Positions 61,943-64,000 of a stretch of 64,000 nucleotides of DNA are shown one piece after another. The translations under genes and the position numbers were made by a program. Position 1 is the stretch's first letter. Each line of letters starts with the position of its first letter. The notes under the pieces were generated by a model. The model saw only the letters and a list, made by a program, of their open reading frames with translations, was not told where the DNA came from and searched no databases. This DNA is from JACCTH01 sp050741915 (lineage in GTDB: Bacteria > Actinomycetota > Acidimicrobiia > Spongiisociales > ZC4RG35): the NCBI GenBank assembly GCA_050741915.1, contig JBOGEX010000135.1, positions 20,892 to 84,891 on the forward strand, written 5' to 3'.

Positions 61943-62242
61943 ATGACTAGCCGACGGATACCGGTTGCCTGCAATCTCGAGCAGTCCGAATTCGGCGAGC
62001 GCCGAAAGGAATGGCTGGCGTTGGGCGAGGACGCCCTGCTGGAAAAGCGAAACACCGAAACCGGCTTGCGGCTTCGGTTTCGTCCTTCGGCTGAAAAGGA
62101 GTTGGTTCGGCTGGCCGCAGCCGAGCGCGAGTGTTGTGGCTTCGCGGAATGGACGGTGAGCCGCGCCGACGACGGTGACCTAACGCTGGACGTCACCGCG
62201 GAGGGCATCGGCGTCGCCGCCGTCCGCGCCATGTTTGACTGA
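61943..62242 (+). CDS. Small conserved hypothetical protein with Cys pair
   Basis: This 99-residue protein has IPVACNLEQSEFGERRKEWLALG at the start, LRLRFRPSAEKELVRLAAAERECCGFAEWTV with a vicinal Cys pair, and LDVTAEGIGVAAVRAMF at the end. Similar small proteins are common in actinobacteria, often near mercury or redox genes, without known function. The Cys pair could bind metal or thiols. ATG start; no operon partner is evident. Confidence 0.7.
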   Translation: MTSRRIPVACNLEQSEFGERRKEWLALGEDALLEKRNTETGLRLRFRPSAEKELVRLAAAERECCGFAEWTVSRADDGDLTLDVTAEGIGVAAVRAMFD

Positions 62243-62260
62243 CCCAGGCCGGGATGGTGT

Positions 62261-62306
62261 GTTTCTCCCCCCGCAGGAGGGAGTACCAGCGCAGCCGCGG
62301 AGGGGG
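62261..62306 (+). repeat. Family-4 GC-rich palindromic repeat, intergenic copy
   Basis: TTTCTCCCCCCG, AGGAGGGAGTACC and GGAGGGGG match the unit inside pdhC (46401-46444). It lies just upstream of the GerMN lipoprotein frame, at the place where that gene's start codon would be expected. Confidence 0.65.
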
Positions 62307-62326
62307 CACGAGGGTTAGCGATTGCC

Positions 62327-63432
62327 TTGCTCGTCGCCTGCACACCTTCCACGTCGGCACCGACGGTCACGTCATCTCTTCCGCCACCTGCCGCAACGAG
62401 TTCCACCACCGCGGGGATGATCGAACGAGCCCTCGCGCCTCGCCTGGATGAGCTGTCCGATCCGCCTCCTTGTCAGTTGATTACTTCCGAGCTCTTCGGC
62501 CCGTTGCTGCCTGTGCTTTGGGTGAACTGTGGAAGTCAGCTCGATTTACCGCAGCCAGTGCCGAGACCGTTGCTGGTTCCTAACAACGTCCAGAACGCTG
62601 TTCAGTGGCTGGTCTGGGGCACGACCGAAGCAGAGCGGGCTCGCGGACTCTTTGCTGGATTCGCCTTTCTGTCCGCCGCCGAACGCGCTGGGATCGAGGT
62701 CGGTGCCACCCAGGGCTCGGATGGAGGGGTGCGGCTTCGTTTTGCCCGGAACGGCGACGACTGGGGCCCTGGGCCGTTGGCCGGAACATCCTCACAGCTC
62801 TTCAGCTTTGTGATCCGCTCTACGCCACCGTCTTTCAGTTCGCCGGAGTAGGCAGCGTTTCAATCAGCGGCACGTGTTGGGGCGAGATGGACTGTTCCGA
62901 GCCGCTGACGAGAACCGATTGGGAACGCATGGTTTTGGCCAATCAGCAACTCCGCGTTTCGAACGGATGTGGTCTCCGAGGTGCGTGGTTCGATCCTGAT
63001 TGTGGTTCGTCATTGCCCCGTTGTGGAGAGGACCTTCAGGGGAGGTGGGGCAGCGAAGGTGGCGGTGGAGGGGGAGTGATCTATGCCATCTCCTTGAGGA
63101 ATCCCCAGCCGTGCTTCCTCGATCGCACCGCCCACGTCGAGGTGGTGGTCCCAAGTCAACCGGCTTTCCAGGTGACCGGAGCCCCCGCCGATACAAGAGT
63201 TCGTGGAGTGGTGGGAGAGGAGGACTTTAAAACGTTGGACGGCTCGCAACCAAGCTGGAGTCTTCAGAACTGGTGTGGCGAGTCAGGCCAGGTAGTGATC
63301 TTCTTGGCGGACTTCGCGCACACCTTCCAAGCCGGGGGTCGCTGCGACGACCCCGATGCCCCTCCCGATCTCGGGACCGCGATCGTCAATGAAACTCTCT
63401 TCGACGGCTTCGTGCCGCAAGAGACCGGCTGA
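62327..63432 (+). pseudogene. GerMN-domain lipoprotein, frameshifted and without clear start
   Basis: The first frame reads LAIALLVACTPSTS (lipobox Cys) and then a GerMN-like start (VQNAVQWLVWGTTEAERARGL, then GVRLRF). It shifts near 62790-62830 to the second frame, which continues LYATVFQFAGVGSVSISG, the typical GerMN end, and then a Cys- and Gly-rich C-terminal part of about 190 residues. A 1-nt deletion or 2-nt insertion explains it. Only TTG 62327, within the signal peptide, is available as a start; a family-4 repeat lies directly upstream. GerMN proteins are envelope-associated. Confidence 0.6.
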
Positions 63433-63462
63433 CAGCAGCTGTCGTGATGTCTTCCGCTGGAC

Positions 63463-63567
63463 CTGTGAAGGTCTGCGCGGCGCCGAGCCGCGAGGAGCTT
63501 CACAGAACCCGCTCGTGCCCCAACCTGTGAAGATTTGCGCGGGGCCGAGCCGCGAGGAACTTCACAG
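63463..63567. repeat. Family-3 tandem hairpin repeats upstream of recA
   Basis: Two units, 63463-63505 and 63525-63567, repeat with a 62-bp period. Each opens with CTGTGAAG, closes with CTTCACAG, and contains an inner stem CGCGG/CCGCG. Differences between the copies mostly keep the pairing. They could terminate the upstream transcript or be part of a palindromic repeat family. Confidence 0.85.
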
Positions 63568-63611
63568 AACCTCGAACCAACCTGCCGGGATTGTGGCTCC
63601 GATTCCGCCTC

Positions 63612-63627
63612 CCGAACAGTTGTTCGT
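63612..63627 (+). promoter_or_regulatory. LexA (SOS) box upstream of recA
   Basis: CCGAACAGTTGTTCGT matches TCGAAC-N4-GTTCGA at 10 of 12 fixed positions. A -10-like TAAGGT follows at 63629-63634. It is about 100 nt before the recA start and fits SOS control, in parallel with dnaE2. Confidence 0.85.
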
Positions 63628-63728
63628 GTAAGGTGGCGGATCACAAGGGTGTTATTTGTCGGTGCCAGGTCGTACATTCGACTCCACAGGCAGAGAAGAC
63701 AAGAGGAAGCGGAAAGCGAGGAGCAAAA

Positions 63729-64000
63729 GTGGAGCGGGATAACGCACTCGAGATGGCGGTGTCGCAGATCCATCGCCAGTTTGGCAAGGGGGCGATCATG
63801 AAGATGGGCGACGTCGCCGATCGCAAGATCGAGGTCATCTCCACCGGTGCTCTCGCCCTCGATCTGGCGCTGGGAGTCGGAGGTGTGCCCCGGGGGCGGG
63901 TGGTCGAGCTCTATGGGACCGAATCAAGCGGAAAGACCACGCTGGCTCTCCATATTGTCTCCGAGGCGCAGCGCAATGGCGGCATCGCCGCCTTCATCGA
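63729..64000 (+). CDS. recA: Recombinase RecA, 5' part
   Basis: The gene is cut by the right edge; about 90 residues are visible. ALEMAVSQIHRQFGKGAIMKMG, ISTGALALDLALGVGGVPRGRVVELYG and Walker A GTESSGKTTLALH are unmistakable RecA. RecA forms filaments on single-stranded DNA, drives strand exchange and activates LexA self-cleavage. The GTG start at 63729 is preceded by a GAGGAG ribosome-binding site. The LexA box lies upstream. Confidence 0.97.
   Translation, partial: MERDNALEMAVSQIHRQFGKGAIMKMGDVADRKIEVISTGALALDLALGVGGVPRGRVVELYGTESSGKTTLALHIVSEAQRNGGIAAFI

Noticed and set aside
63463..63567. CRISPR-like tandem repeats upstream of recA
   Set aside because: There are only two units, each internally palindromic over its full length, the spacer is 19 bp and there are no cas genes.
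1..64000. tRNA or rRNA genes
   Set aside because: No cloverleaf with a GGTTCGAATCC-type T-loop or rRNA core sequence was noticed on either strand; a tRNA search program could still find one.

Overview
The window is a gene-dense, high-GC bacterial chromosome segment with many GTG starts and 4-nt stop/start overlaps. Its gene content points to an uncultured actinobacterium, perhaps Acidimicrobiia-like (inference): separate cofG and cofH for coenzyme F420, the LexA box type of Gram-positive bacteria and actinobacteria (TCGAAC-N4-GTTCGA), a Gram-positive-type pyruvate dehydrogenase E1, RNase J, DnaE2, and an AbiEi/Vsr-like protein of a kind abundant in actinobacteria. No rRNA, tRNA or CRISPR array was recognised. 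Most of the sequence is core chromosome. The unusual material lies in short intergenic palindromes and two inserted cassettes.

Layout. 1-5.9 kb: 3' end of deoD, an L,D-transpeptidase, a heterodimeric ABC exporter pair, a metallo-beta-lactamase-fold hydrolase and a dodecin. 5.9-9.3 kb: dnaE2 under a LexA box that overlaps its start. 9.3-14.5 kb: a duplicated gene-end junction, a lysozyme-fold protein lacking its catalytic Glu, an AroQ-alpha/beta-hydrolase fusion, a lipoprotein, a third ABC exporter and a universal stress protein. 14.5-18.8 kb: flavin reductase, SDR, cofG and a cofH with a long extra N-terminal region. 18.8-28.6 kb (minus strand): DUF4032 kinase-like protein, Lhr helicase, HD-GYP protein, a frameshifted enoyl-CoA hydratase, BtpA-like protein, TIGR03084 protein and LOG-family protein. 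28.8-35.1 kb: a pair of membrane-associated GTPases facing a MoxR-AAA/VWA pair. 35.2-47.3 kb: M16 peptidase, dapB, a truncated cyclophilin next to an inserted AbiEi/Vsr-like gene, a thioredoxin/TPR protein, dapA-rnj, ftsK and pdhABC. 48.2-52.4 kb: glyoxylate shunt (aceB-aceA) and a type II GAPDH. 52.4-57.1 kb: small CTG-start ORF, PHP phosphatase, flavin reductase-like protein, rimO-cinA-thpR. 57.2-58.7 kb: a frameshifted IS110-family element. 58.7-62.2 kb: cytochrome c, DUF6529-like membrane protein, PadR-controlled membrane protein, a DinB-fold protein and a small Cys protein. 62.3-64 kb: a frameshifted GerMN-type lipoprotein and the 5' part of recA under a LexA box.

Main discovery. At least four families of short palindromic repeats occur in 64 kb. 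Family 1 (about 45-60 bp; GATTCTsTGGGC, variable hairpin, AACCCwGGGTT) has four copies. One copy sits beside a near-duplicate of its own empty site, at the dnaE2 3' end. Two copies in inverted orientation bracket the AbiEi/Vsr-like gene, at the point where the cyclophilin gene is cut off. The fourth is interrupted by the IS110 element in a way that restores an intact repeat when the IS is removed. Together these suggest a mobile palindromic element that also serves as an IS110 target. Families 2 (upstream of the GTPases and downstream of aceA), 3 (tandem hairpins before recA) and 4 (one copy inside the pdhC coding sequence) are separate.

Three genes (enoyl-CoA hydratase, IS110 transposase, GerMN lipoprotein) are each broken by a single frameshift. 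True decay and assembly error cannot be told apart from this sequence alone.
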